From Chara braunii (Eukaryota; Streptophyta; Charophyceae; Charales; Characeae), in assembly GCA_003427395.1 (NCBI GenBank), contig BFEA01000188.1, positions 2,102,541 through 2,129,344 on the forward strand: 26,804 nucleotides of DNA. The letters are read 5' to 3'. Below, one piece after another: positions 17,074 through 25,406 of the stretch (the first letter of the stretch is position 1; every line of letters begins with the position of its first letter). The notes under the pieces are model-generated. The model made no database searches. It was not told the origin of the DNA and saw only the letters and a program-made list of their open reading frames with translations. The position numbers and the translations under genes were made by a program.

Positions 17074-17598
17074 CTTTAGTCTCCCATGCCACCTTGGATA
17101 GATAGCCTTGTTGCTCCTCCGCCTTGGGCTTCCATAGATAACGGGCCGCCGCACCTTTGATCTGCTTGTATGCTCCATCCTCCAATCTGTGTACGGAAAG
17201 TAGGAACCATAGCAACGAGAACGCAGCTGCTGAGAGGACCAGAGCTCAGCCGAAGAGAGACAGCTTATGACCCCGAATCCAACCTGAGATTCTGGCTGAA
17301 ACTTTCTCTGCTAGAATACTATCCTGCACAGACGAACAGTCAGATAAAGAGACTTGCACTCCAAGAAAACTGTCCACCGAGTCAGCTGGAATTTGCCGCA
17401 GATCCCCACTCCACACATTGGTTCTGAGAGGGGGGAAGGAAGTAGACAGACTTATCCCAGTTAATCAATGGCTCAGAAAGCAAGCAGTACTCATCTATCA
17501 CGGTCTTGAGGGTCCCTAGAGATTCGACTGAATTTTTGCAGGCGACTGTTAGGTCGTCTGCTATAGCTCCACCCTTCCATTGGAGGGAGGGGGAGAGT
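16769..17598 (-). pseudogene. LINE reverse transcriptase, catalytic and thumb half
   Basis: The minus strand begins with WKGGAIADDLTVACKNS, the catalytic motif C region of a non-LTR reverse transcriptase with the usual Tyr of YADD replaced by Ile (17553-17564), and continues LKTVIDEYCLLSEPLINWDKS. After frameshifts come LGVQVSLSD, LSLFG.ALVLSAA, LLWFLLSVHRL, YLWKPKA and REMGGLGILDPIQQNLALL. This is the standard order after motif C in plant L1-like ORF2. Stops and frameshifts (about 17215-17382) and a 48-bp duplication show it is dead. It is the downstream half of the ORF at 18455-19520, separated from it by the 848-bp TTAA-flanked element. Confidence 0.85.
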
Positions 17599-18454
17599 TT
17601 AAACCACCAGTACACCCGCACCTAAAATCCCGAACCTACATGCCCACTTCGCGCCACTATTTTCCGAGCCTTCTGCGTGAGGGTACCTGCAGTGGGACTT
17701 TAAGAAGTGGCACTGGTCCCGCCGGTCTGCCTGAACCGAAAAAAGAAAAGAAAAGAAAAGAAAAGAAAAGAAATACAGAGAGCAATTATGTCGTGAAAGG
17801 ACGTCATGGAGGCCATAAGCAAATGATCAATTTCCTGAATGCATCTGACCACTATTACGGGGAGAGGGAAATGTTGCTGTTTCTCCTTTTTTTCTCGTTT
17901 TGTTTTTTTCTTCCTGGCTCTGCCAGCAAGGCAGCGCATATTCCTCTTGCTCAGAGCGCCCTCGCTGAGGGCATACTCAAACTAGCCACTTTGAAATGCA
18001 TCCAACCACTTTCACGGCCAAAGTGTTGTTGGCTTTTTTTTTTACTTCTTCTTTTTGAGAGTCCGACAGTCCTACTCCTCGTGTTCTACGTTCTGCTGAA
18101 GTGCCCTCACTGAGGGCAAACTTGCACGAGTACCCCAAAAAGTGTATCCCACTGCAATCACGACCAAAGGCTTTTGTTTGTTTTTTTCTTTTTTTGAGAG
18201 TCCGACAGCTCCCCGTGTTCTACGTTCTGCTGAAGTGCCCTCACTGAGGGGAAACTCGCATGAGTACTCCAAAAAGTGTATCCAACTGCAATCACGGCCA
18301 AAGGCTTTTCTTTTTCTTTGGGACGTACGGATTTGAGATGGGCCCAAAAATTTGAAAACCTTCGACGCTCCGACCCTGCCCTGAGCCCGCCTTTTGCTTC
18401 TTGTGGCGACAAGTTATTTTGCTGCAAGGCTGAGGCCGTGTACTGGTGGTTTAA
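17599..18454. mobile_element. 848-bp TTAA-flanked element inside the LINE reverse transcriptase
   Basis: The element is 17603-18450. Its termini ACCACCAGTACAC (17603-17615) and GTGTACTGGTGGT (18438-18450) are perfect 13-bp inverted repeats, bordered by TTAA at 17599-17602 and 18451-18454. The LINE codon phase before and after agrees when the element and one TTAA are discounted, which supports the boundaries. TTAA is the piggyBac-type target. Because TTAA is palindromic, a TA duplication (Tc1/mariner-type) with AACCACC ends is also formally possible. The interior has a (AAAAG)n tract at about 17741-17771, the tandem array at 17940-18320, and a right end resembling the small relatives at 21654 and 25237. 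No transposase frame, so it is non-autonomous. Confidence 0.85.
17940..18320. repeat. Tandem array of a roughly 139-bp unit
   Basis: Copies start with GAGAGTCCGACAG at 18057 and 18196. Each contains CGTGTTCTACGTTCTGCTGA, GCCCTCACTGAGGG, an AGTGTATCC block and ATCACGRCCAAAGGCTTTT, and ends in a T-rich tract. A diverged copy precedes them (about 17940-18056; GCCCTCGCTGAGGG, TCACGGCCAAAG). Each unit carries the small palindrome CCCTCACTGAGGG. The array is confined to the TTAA-flanked element, so it may be an internal repeat amplified with it. Confidence 0.8.
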
Positions 18455-19520
18455 GAGCTCTAATTGCCTGATTGAGTCTGATGTTATTTAGTAAAACATC
18501 TAGTTATTGGTTTACAAAAAGCAAGGGGGCTAGAGGGCACCCCTGCCTCAAAGAGCGGGAGAGTTTGAAGCTGTCGGACTGTCTACCATTGACTATGACT
18601 ACTGATGCAGCATTAAAGTAGCTGACTTCCTTCCATTTGCAAAATCTGTTTCCAAATCCCAGTTTTTTAATGGTAGTGAGGACGCAACCCCAGCCAACCT
18701 TATCATACGCCTTTGCCATGTCAAGCATGAGGACGGCGACTTCCCTGTTCTCTTTACCAATGATTTGTAGAGCCAGCACTGTGGCAATTGTATTATCAAA
18801 TATTGATCTGCCTTTGATGAATGCGCCCTGTTCCCAGCCCACGAGGTCAGGTAGAGATTAGGGCCCTGTTGTAGATTTCACATAGGAATGGGGCAATGGC
18901 CCACCATGAGATCAGAAATAATTCAATCGGGAGACCGTCAAGGCCAGGGCATTTGCCCTTCCCCACTTGCCGTGCAGCTAAAAGGAGTTGTTGTTCCATG
19001 ATGGGTTGATCCATATCTGACCTTATGGAAGGCAAGATCGTGGCTAAGGGATGATCCCAGAAGTCGAGAAGTCAGATAGATCATAGAGCAGCGGATCGAA
19101 CGGTCTTCTTGTAGTGACTATGTCTCTGAAGTAATCCAGCGCATAAGAGCATATACTGACCGCATCTTCGGCCTGTCGGACATTGATTGCAAAGGGATGA
19201 GTCAACTCTCGCATTAACGGCTTTGTCTGTCTAAGGAGTAGGGACCTAAAGGATAGCTTCGTCATTTTGCCATATCCAATTATACCTCTCAAACGGAGCC
19301 ACTCCAGCCATTCCCCTTGTTTCTGGACGTGTAGAGTCTCCAATTTGGAAAGGGCCAATCTCAGTTTTTCGGACAAGTAGAAGTTTGATAATGAATCTTG
19401 CCCCATCCGATTTTCTGCTTCCATGATCTCGTTAATTAGAGTCTGTTCTTCCCATTTGTGGTAGGCAGATTTCATTCTTGAGAATTTTATTAGTGCGCCT
19501 CTAACTATTCCTTTGTTTTT
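18455..19520 (-). pseudogene. LINE ORF2: pre-RT region and first half of reverse transcriptase
   Basis: Reading down the minus strand: a helical linker (RMKSAYHKWEEQTLINEIME; EKLRLALSKLETLHVQKQGE), then WLRLRGIIG...ALDYFRDIVTTR typical of the region before the RT. Next is KCPGLDGLPIELF (motif 0/1 region, near 18930-18960), then QGAFIKGRSIFDN, VLMLDMAKAYDKV with the first catalytic Asp (motif A), VIVNGRQSDSFKL and LRQGCPLAPLLF (motif B), and LDVLLNNIRLNQAIR. Breaks occur near 18845 and 19040 and a stop follows the LLF motif. The endonuclease end is missing: a MITE begins at 19525. The ORF stops at the TTAA junction 18454 and resumes at 17598. Confidence 0.88.
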
Positions 19521-19524
19521 TTTT

Positions 19525-19913
19525 GGAATAATTTGCAAAAATACCCCCAGAAGTTGAGATATATGCCAAAATGCCCCTGAAAGATGTGGGTAGAGCGAAA
19601 TGCCCTTTTGAGCTGAAATCTTTGTGTTGTGCCCCTATCAGGTGGGTGTGCAACTTTGCACTCTGGACCTCCCCGTTTGGGCCTTGGCCTTTTGCAAAAG
19701 CGCCTAGGAAAAGTTGTCAAGTACTGGGGCATTTCGCAAACTTAAGTTGGATGGTACCCGGTAGGGGTATATTGCAAAGATGGGGGTCCAACCGACACCA
19801 GGGGTATTTCACAAAATATTTATTTTGTTAGAGGGGCATTCCTCTCTACCCACATCTTGTAGGGGCATTTTGGCAAATATCTCAACTTATGGGGGTATAT
19901 TGCAAATTATTCC
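19525..19913. mobile_element. MITE with about 70-bp terminal inverted repeats
   Basis: The left arm begins GGAATAATTTGCAAAAATAC, then CCCCAGAAGTTGAGATAT and TGCCAAAATGCCCCT and GATGTGGGTAGAG. The right arm ends with their reverse complements, finishing GCAAATTATTCC at 19913. Both sides abut T runs, so the target duplication cannot be read. The long ends made of repeated TTTGCNAAAATRCCCC-type motifs are typical of plant MITEs related to Mutator or hAT elements. The interior has further inverted GGGGCATTTCGCAAA-like copies. It truncates the 5' side of the LINE. Confidence 0.85.
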
Positions 19914-19989
19914 TTTTTTAATTTTTAAACAAAGCTCCAATCTACTCGTGGGGAGCAGCACGTGCTGGGAACAGGGCCCATCGTCCCAT
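19914..19989 (-). mobile_element. Short-form SINE-like repeat
   Basis: In minus-strand sense it reads TATGGGACGATGGGCCCTG, TTCCCAGCACGTGCTGCTCC, CCACGAGTAGATTGGAGC and an A/T-rich tail immediately next to the MITE. It is the partner of the short form at 14703-14781. Confidence 0.7.
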
Positions 19990-20955
19990 ATGAAAAATTT
20001 ACAGATGGTTTGGAAGTATGGCTAAGAAAACAAGAACATAGGCAAAATTCAGAAAACGACTCAGAAGCCCCCCATCAATCCCCTTTACCTCACTCCGTGA
20101 CGCGCTAGCTTCCGGACCTGCACCATCTTCCAACCCCCCCCCCTCCCTTCTTTTTTTGTGATCTTTTGCAATCAGAGCGAAGAGGCCCCTTTTTGTGCTT
20201 TCATGAATCGATGCGCATTACTCGTAACCAAAGAGGCCTGCCCCTTGTTATTTTTATCGGTTTTTGGAATTCCATTTTTTCGCGATTCGGGAAATTACGC
20301 GAGCCTTAGCGAGCGCGCTGGGGATTTGGCTCGATAGTTAGGAATTCCGAAATAAGCGGGACCCGACGTGTCCTTTTAATTCGTTCTCGGCTTCGTCTCA
20401 GAAAATTATGGGAATTCTTGTGAATCTGAATAGGCGTAGGACTTTTTCCTGCGTTCACTCTACTCGCGGAACTAATGTTTTTCAATTTTGAATTAGCGTA
20501 GGATTTTGAATGAGCTGTAACTATTTCGGTGCCCTTTTTGCTTTCGTGTCGGTGCCATGCATGCGAGCTTCTCTCCCCCCCTCTGTTTCCCTCGCTACCT
20601 TCGACACTCTCTTCTTCGCGCTCACGCTCCTCTCTCTGTAACCGTTTTTCCATCTCAGTTTTGCCTCGAGCGCCTTTTTCTCTTTCTTGATCGTATGAAT
20701 CTTGGTTCCGTGTCACACTATCTTTCGCGCCCTTCTTCTTCCCCCTCTAATCCTTGCGCCGGAATACCCTGTCGATTTCCTCCTCCTCCCCTCTAGCCAA
20801 AGAGACGCACCGTGTAAGAAGGAAATTCATGTTACGCGACGATTCTGATTGGCTTCAACTGGGATTCGAAGGATCGACATGACTTCAGTCGGGCGATTAT
20901 CCCCGAACCCTCCCCTACCTCTCCCTACCTCAGTCATAACCCTTCCTAGCATCTA
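19990..20955. other. Unassigned sequence upstream of the gypsy pol
   Basis: No tail, inverted repeat or recognised domain. Pyrimidine-rich tracts and CG-containing stretches (for example TTAGCGAGCGCGCTGGGG near 20307) occur, with overlapping open frames on both strands. It could be decayed gag/protease sequence of the element that follows, but I cannot recognise a zinc knuckle or a protease motif. Confidence 0.4.
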
Positions 20956-20956
20956 C

Positions 20957-21290
20957 ATCCTTTTCTGCAACTATAAATTCCGCAAGCGCCATCGAAAATC
21001 ACTGTGCGTAACACAGAGCCTCCACTGCACAATCGACGAGCTATTGGATAGAGTGCAGGGATGTAAGTACTTCACAAAGACAGAGTTGAAGTCTAGGTAC
21101 CATCAGATACAGATCAGACTCCCGAATCAACACAAAACTGCATTTCAGACATGTACGAGTTTCTTGAGATGTCATTCAGGCTCTGCAATGCGCCTAGTCT
21201 ATTGAACATGATATTTCATGACTACTTACATAAGTTGATTGTCATTTACCTCGACGATATTCTGATATTAGTAGAACTTTTGGAGTCGTC
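20957..21290 (+). pseudogene. Gypsy reverse transcriptase
   Basis: The first frame carries IDELLDRVQGCKYFTKTELK followed by YHQIQIRLPNQHKTAF, the palm motifs around catalytic Asp A. That Asp is here inside TELK, where most relatives have DLK or DLR, so it is probably lost to Glu. A frameshift near 21165-21175 moves the reading to EFLEMSFRLCNAPSLLN and then IVIYLDDILIL, with the catalytic YLDD at about 21247-21258. Sequence after 21290 drifts until 21471. Confidence 0.88.
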
Positions 21291-21470
21291 GCAGAGCATA
21301 TAGATGTAGTCCCAGGTCTGCTTTGAAATCACCAATAAAAGATCGATATGAAAAAGTAAGAGCTTGGGTATACGAGGATCTTGTACTTAGGTCATTAGAT
21401 ATCTAAGGAAGGACTGAGGCAGGGAGATGCGAAGGTGGCCACGATTAGGGACTGCCCATGACCTCAGTTT

Positions 21471-21650
21471 GTGACTAAGGTCAGATCGTTCTTGGGGATC
21501 ACAAGATACTCTCGCCTGTTTCTCAATACCTACAGTTCTACAACTGCCCCCTTGACCAATCGAGCCCGCCTTGACACCCTTTGGGATTGGGCCAAGCAGT
21601 GGGAGTGGGCTTTGAGGAACTTTAAGACCGCTCTGATGCACCACGCACTC
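21471..21650 (+). pseudogene. Gypsy RT-RNase H connection
   Basis: The frame reads VRSFLGITRYSRLFLNTYSS then APLTNRA and LRNFKTALMHHALQ. It corresponds to the FLGL..YYR.FI..YS.IA.PLT and AF..LK..L...PVL blocks that link RT and RNase H in Ty3/gypsy. It ends where the 176-bp inverted-repeat element begins. Confidence 0.85.
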
Positions 21651-21653
21651 CAA

Positions 21654-21829
21654 GCATCAGTACAACCACACATCCGCCCGTGGGTGTTAGCACGAAACCC
21701 GCACCACTTCGGAGGCCGCCGATTTTTTTTTTCAACGGCGCCCCGCGCCGCACGCCCCCTCCGAGTTTTGCTTGTGGCGACAAACACTTTCTGCAACTTA
21801 CTGCAAGGTTGGGGCCGTGCACTTGCAGT
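21654..21829. mobile_element. 176-bp member of the ACCACYAGTACAC family, in gypsy pol
   Basis: It runs from GCATCAGTACAACC to GTGCACTTGCAGT, followed by TTAA (21830-21833); the left flank is CCAA (21650-21653). The interior has CGGAGGCCGCCGATTTTTTT, CCTCCGAGTTTTGCTTGTGG and a GGGGCCGTG block, over 80 percent identical by eye to 25237-25402. It sits between the RT-RH connection and RNase H of the gypsy pol. The termini are more decayed than in the 24088 copy. Confidence 0.75.
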
Positions 21830-21833
21830 TTAA

Positions 21834-22190
21834 GATTGTGGATCAAGATAAGCTTGTTATTAAGACCATTAATGCTAGTCAGTATGGGAGAGGTGCAGTG
21901 TTACAACAGCAAGAGAGAGAAAAGTTGAGGCCATCTAAAAAGCTAGGTAACTCAATCTACGAGCGGGAGTGGTATGCCTTGTACATGGCACTGGAAGAAT
22001 GGAAGCATTATCTCCATGGGAGACATTTTGAAATCTGGTCTGACCATGGGACACTCCAATGGATCAAGACGCAGCCCACACTGTCAGATGCTCTCACAAC
22101 TTCACATGGTGGGTACAAGTCATAGACATGTATGACTTCATCCTGAAGCATATCAAAGGAAAGTTTAATGAAGTGTTTGATGCATATATG
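21834..22190 (+). pseudogene. Gypsy RNase H
   Basis: The frame carries INASQYGRGAVLQQQ (TDAS..G.GAVL.Q; the first catalytic Asp reads as Asn), then YEREWYALYMALEEWKHYLH, GRHFEIWSDHGTLQWIKTQP with catalytic SDH, and TLSDAL. A frameshift at about 22100 is followed by IDMYDFILKHIKGKFNEVFD. Substitution of the first acidic residue and the frameshift make it inactive. Confidence 0.88.
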
Positions 22191-22429
22191 CAAGAGGGCA
22201 AATTTTCTCCAGGCGCTAGTTTTTCTGAATTTGGCCTATCCGGGACTGTGTGTCAGCTGTTGGTGGATGCCTATAAAGGAGACAGCATCGAAAGTAAGAT
22301 CACCAAAAGACTCCAAGACAAAAAAGGTGTTTGAGGACTTCTTATGGTAGATGCATTGTTGTTTCTTAGTCAGGTCGGGAAAAATAGACTCGGTGTCACT
22401 AGTAGTGAGTCTTTACTTGGTTTCTGGGA

Positions 22430-22577
22430 GAGTGTTGCGATGCAACATGTCATTTTGGGTTTAAAAAGACCTATGTCATCTTTTGCAGCGGTTATGGAGG
22501 GCTACGACATCAGAGGACGAAGTAATGTAGAAACTTGCAAGTTTTGTCAGTGCAACAAACCTAGGACTCAGGCACCC
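22430..22577 (+). pseudogene. Gypsy integrase N-terminal HHCC region
   Basis: After a degenerate stretch the frame reads GYDIRGRSNVETCKFCQCNK followed by PRTQAP. This corresponds to the W..M...V..YV..C..CQ..K zinc-binding end of a retroviral-type integrase. The Cys pair is intact, but the His pair is not clear. The sequence stops at CTAG 22578-22581, where an approximately 1.1-kb insertion begins, and resumes with GLLKPLPIPA after 23708. Confidence 0.75.
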
Positions 22578-22935
22578 CTAGTGTCGCATATCGTAACGAT
22601 ACATAACAGAACAAGAACCGCCCTCTCTCACATAGTACAAGATAGCGCAGCGGAAGGCTAATATAACAATGATCCGACCGATCAATGTCGCAATGCAGAC
22701 CAAACATGCATCATCATCATCGCAAGGTGTAAAGGGCCTAGCGCTACACACAGGAAGAAGGCGCCAAGTCCAGACCATACACAGACGAAGAGGAAGGGGG
22801 TCAGTCGAAGAAGAGGGGGAAGACGGGAATGTCGTCAACGCCAAGTTTTCGATACAGGCCCCAAATAATCCCTCATCCAATGTCTCAATCCCAATGTCGA
22901 GTCTGAATCCAAATGTTGTCAAGTCCCAAAGTCAC

Positions 22936-22993
<58 letters not shown>

Positions 22994-23708
22994 CGCTCGC
23001 TCGCTCGCTCGCTCGTAGTCTGCAGATATTGAGAAGTCAGGTCGCGAGAGGGTGAGGGAGAGATGGTGGACTTAGAAGAGGAAGATGAAGAACTCTCTCT
23101 CTCTCTCTCTCTCAGTCCGGTACTAACCTGTGAAGGTGGCGCCTTGTTGCAGGTACATCGAAGACGAAGCTGGAGCTATGGTGCCACAGGTAAGTCTCCC
23201 TGGCCTCCGCCAACTCTCTCCCTCTCTCCAATGCTACTCTAGCTCTTAATAGCGCCCAACGCTGAAGACTACTCCTAACGCTACTACTACTAACTGCAGC
23301 GCTCCTCCAAAGTGCTGCTGCCGGATCCTGAAGACTGCCTCCTGCCTCCTGCACATGAAGTGCCCGTGAACTGCCTGGGAAGTCCCTATGAGCTACCTGC
23401 AGCCTGCAGCGCGGACCAGTTCTATATAGTGCTGGCCTGTCCGGGAGGCTGCTCTTGCCAATGCCGAAACGTGCCAGACCCTGGCGTTGAAGTTCAAACA
23501 AAGGTTGTCTTGAAACAGGCCCAAAAATGGTCTGTGCTAAACCCTGGTCTGGCGCCTGAGTTTCAGGGCAGGTTGACTTGATGAGGGCCTGAAAATGGCC
23601 CTCGTTTTCAGGCTTTTAGGCTGAAACGACACAGGGCCTGGAGGGCCCTTATTTTCCGTCTGGTTGGGCCCTGCAGGCCCGTGTGGCTGCACAATATGCC
23701 ACATCTAG
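22577..23708. mobile_element. 1.12-kb TG...CA insertion, possible solo LTR
   Basis: The insertion 22582-23703 begins TGTCGCATATCGT and ends ACAATATGCCACA, an 11-of-13 inverted match with TG...CA tips. The flanks are CCTAG (22577-22581) and TCTAG (23704-23708), four of five identical. Gypsy integrase codon phase agrees on the two sides when one flank copy is discounted. TG...CA tips, a 5-bp duplication and about 1.1 kb without transposase suit a solo LTR, perhaps Copia-type (GCGCAGCGGAAG near 22645 is reminiscent of such LTRs). A non-autonomous DNA transposon remains possible. Confidence 0.65.
22938..23015. repeat. (TC)n and (GCTC)n microsatellite
   Basis: About 52 bases of TC repeat pass into six GCTC units. 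A second (CT)n tract lies at 23094-23113. Both are inside the TG...CA insertion. Confidence 0.95.
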
Positions 23709-23780
23709 GCTTACTAAAGCCACTTCCTATCCCTGCTAGCCAGATTCGTTGCCCATGGACTTCATGGACATCCTTGCAAC
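23709..23780 (+). pseudogene. Gypsy integrase fragment between two insertions
   Basis: The first frame reads GLLKPLPIPASQI, the conserved GLL.PLPIP segment before the catalytic core. After a frameshift it reads PMDFMDILAT, the block holding the first catalytic Asp. It is only 72 bases long because a solo-LTR-like insertion ends just before it and a TA-flanked element begins just after. Confidence 0.85.
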
Positions 23781-23798
23781 TACCGTCTTCACCCGAAA

Positions 23799-24043
23799 AT
23801 AATGCCCGCGTGTTATACTCATTTAACTTACCCTAAAAAGATCAGATTTTTATTTTTACGCACTTTTTTTCAAATAGAATGCCCCTTCAAATATAACGCC
23901 TGGGCGTTATATTTGAATGTTCCATGGGCAGAGTGCCTTGTGGAGATAGTACACATGCGTTTGAAAGGGCGGGGAGGGGGGGTATACATGGGTTTTAAAG
24001 GGGGTTGAAAGGGGTTTTGACTTCCAAGCAGTATATTTCAGTT

Positions 24044-24076
<33 letters not shown>

Positions 24077-24481
24077 CCGCTTTTAAAACCACTAGTACCT
24101 TTGTCGGTTCGAAAATACTCGGCCTCCGACCTTTCAGGAGGCCGAAACGAAACGACGGCCGCCGATCAGATTTATCAACGGCAGCCGTTGTCGGGCTCGG
24201 CCTCCTCAAAGTTTGGGAGCTGGGAAGAACTCGTCGAAAATAGGCTCGGAGGTACTAGTGGTATAAGGAATTCTGAAGTGACGCTCAGCCAAAAGTTGGT
24301 CGAATTGCAATTCTGGACAACATTTTGTTTTCACAGAAGTTTTTGAATTTTTTTTTTTCCAGAATTTTGGGCCCCTGCTGAAGTTGCCACCAATTTACCA
24401 AATATAACAGCCAGGTGTTATAATTTATAAATGAATATAACGCCCGTCAGGTGATATTCGTATACAACGCCCAGTTGTTAT
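23799..24481. promoter_or_regulatory. Subterminal palindromic motif array in the TA-flanked element
   Basis: Related palindromes occur at 23799-23816 (ATAATGCCCGCGTGTTAT), 23887-23916 (core ATAACGCCTGGGCGTTAT, with 14-base perfect arms), 24414-24431 (ATAACAGCCAGGTGTTAT), 24437-24457 (ATAACGCCCGTCAGGTGATAT) and 24464-24481 (ACAACGCCCAGTTGTTAT). Two are near the left end and three near the right. Clustered subterminal repeats are commonly transposase-binding sites. That role is inferred here. Confidence 0.6.
24088..24262. mobile_element. 175-bp inverted-repeat element nested in the TA-flanked element
   Basis: The termini ACCACTAGTACC (24088-24099) and GGTACTAGTGGT (24251-24262) are perfect 12-bp inverted repeats, and longer imperfect pairing continues inward (AAAATACTCGGCCTCCGA against GAGGC...ATTTTCGACGAG). 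Flanks are TAAA/TTTTAA on the left and ATAA on the right, a decayed form of the TTAA-type target. The termini put it in the same family as 17603-18450, 21654-21829 and 25237-25402. A T run (24043-24076) lies just outside. Confidence 0.8.
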
Positions 24482-24499
24482 TTTCGGGTGAAGACGGTA

Positions 24500-24960
24500 G
24501 TAAGAGCGGGAACAGACAAGTTTTTGTGATTATAGATAGATTCCCTAAGTGCGCCAGACTACCAGAGCGTACCTCTTCCTGCAACAGCTAAGACAGACTT
24601 AGTTATCAGCAAGTTCTCATATCACTAACGGTAGGTAAAGGAGTTCGGACTGCCTAAATCGATCGTGAGCCGCAGAGATGTGTGTTTCAGCAGTGAGTTG
24701 TGGCCGAAGAAGACCTCTCAGCAGATGGGATCTGACCTTCAGATGACATCTAGAAACCATGTCATCCAGAGACTAACGGACATGCTGAACAGATGAACCG
24801 GGTAGGTAGTACAGCAACTGCTTAGGCACTATATTAAGCCAAGCCAGGATGACTGGGATAAGAAGTTCTCTCTCATATAGCCAGTCTGTACAACAACAAC
24901 GCAATGTGTGGTGCTACAGGCCAGGCTCTCAATCAGCTGCACTTAGGATGGAAACCCATA
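24500..24960 (+). pseudogene. Gypsy integrase catalytic core
   Basis: The frame reads SKSGNRQVFVIIDRFPKCAR (strand with the first core block), then after degeneration LPKSIVSRRDVCFSSELW, matching P..IVSDRD..F.S.FW; the catalytic Asp of SDRD reads as Arg. A decayed equivalent of the HPQTDGQTE.NR block follows (TDMLNR, then a stop). Further on LRHYIKPSQDDWDKKFSL matches the L..Y......DW...L block. Missing catalytic residues, a stop and frameshifts mark it as dead. Confidence 0.85.
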
Positions 24961-25109
24961 ACGTCATTGGGCCTTTTGCTGCATGATTCTCAACCTACTG
25001 CAGCACCAGGAAGCATAGAATACGGGGATACAGTATGAATCCATGCTGCAGCAGACGGTAGAACAGATACAGAGATCTCAGAATGCCTGATACAGCTTCT
25101 GAGAACAAA

Positions 25110-25232
25110 CATAGACGCTGCCATCTAAGTTTCAGATAGGAGAAAGAGTCTGGGTAAAGTCTTCCGAGTCCGAACCGGAACACGATGTCTCACGGAAACT
25201 CATTACACAGTATTCCAGAGAATTGACATATC
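25110..25232 (+). pseudogene. Gypsy integrase C-terminal segment
   Basis: KFQIGERVWVKSSESEPEHD then RKLITQYSREL corresponds to the F..GD.VWL ... RKL...Y.GPF segment (GPY/F-type) after the integrase core. It is cut at TTAA 25233-25236 by the following element. Confidence 0.75.
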
Positions 25233-25236
25233 TTAA

Positions 25237-25402
25237 AGCACCAGTACAGCACATATCGCCCGCGGGTGTCAGCATGAAACCCTCGTCACTTCGGAGGCCG
25301 CCGATTTTTTTTTTCAACAGCGGGCCCGGCCGCATGGCGCCTCCGAGTTTTGCTTGTGGCGACAAAAAACTTTCTGCAAGGCCGGGGCCGTGTACTAGCG
25401 GT
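25237..25402. mobile_element. 166-bp member of the ACCACYAGTACAC family, in gypsy pol
   Basis: It begins AGCACCAGTACAGC after TTAA (25233-25236) and ends TGTACTAGCGGT before ATAA (25403-25406). The core CACTTCGGAGGCCGCCGATT, CCTCCGAGTTTTGCTTGTGG and GGCCGGGGCCGTG closely matches 21654-21829. Together they give a consensus of about 170 bp with imperfect inverted termini and an internal T run. Gypsy C-terminal sequence continues beyond it. Confidence 0.8.
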
Positions 25403-25406
25403 ATAA

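Larger units (their letters stand above)
23781..24499. mobile_element. 715-bp TA-flanked element (Tc1/mariner/pogo-type, non-autonomous)
   Basis: The element 23783-24497 starts CCGTCTTCACCCGAAAATAA and ends with its reverse complement, 20 bp exact, and is bordered by TA on both sides (23781-23782 and 24498-24499). Removing it with one TA leaves the gypsy integrase core in phase, so the ends are firm. Five short palindromes of type ATAACGCC/GGCGTTAT sit near the two ends. A smaller inverted-repeat element (24088-24262) and a T run are nested inside, so the original element was about 540 bp. No transposase frame. Confidence 0.88.

Noticed and set aside
17940-18320. CRISPR-like repeat array
   Set aside because: Units of about 139 bp are contiguous with no unique spacers, and the setting is a eukaryotic transposable element.
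22669-23055. Ser/Leu-rich frame across the TC repeat
   Set aside because: It is a microsatellite translation within the TG...CA insertion, with no domain.
24995-25183. Minus-strand open frame opposite the gypsy integrase
   Set aside because: It is a shadow of the gypsy element, with no motif of its own.
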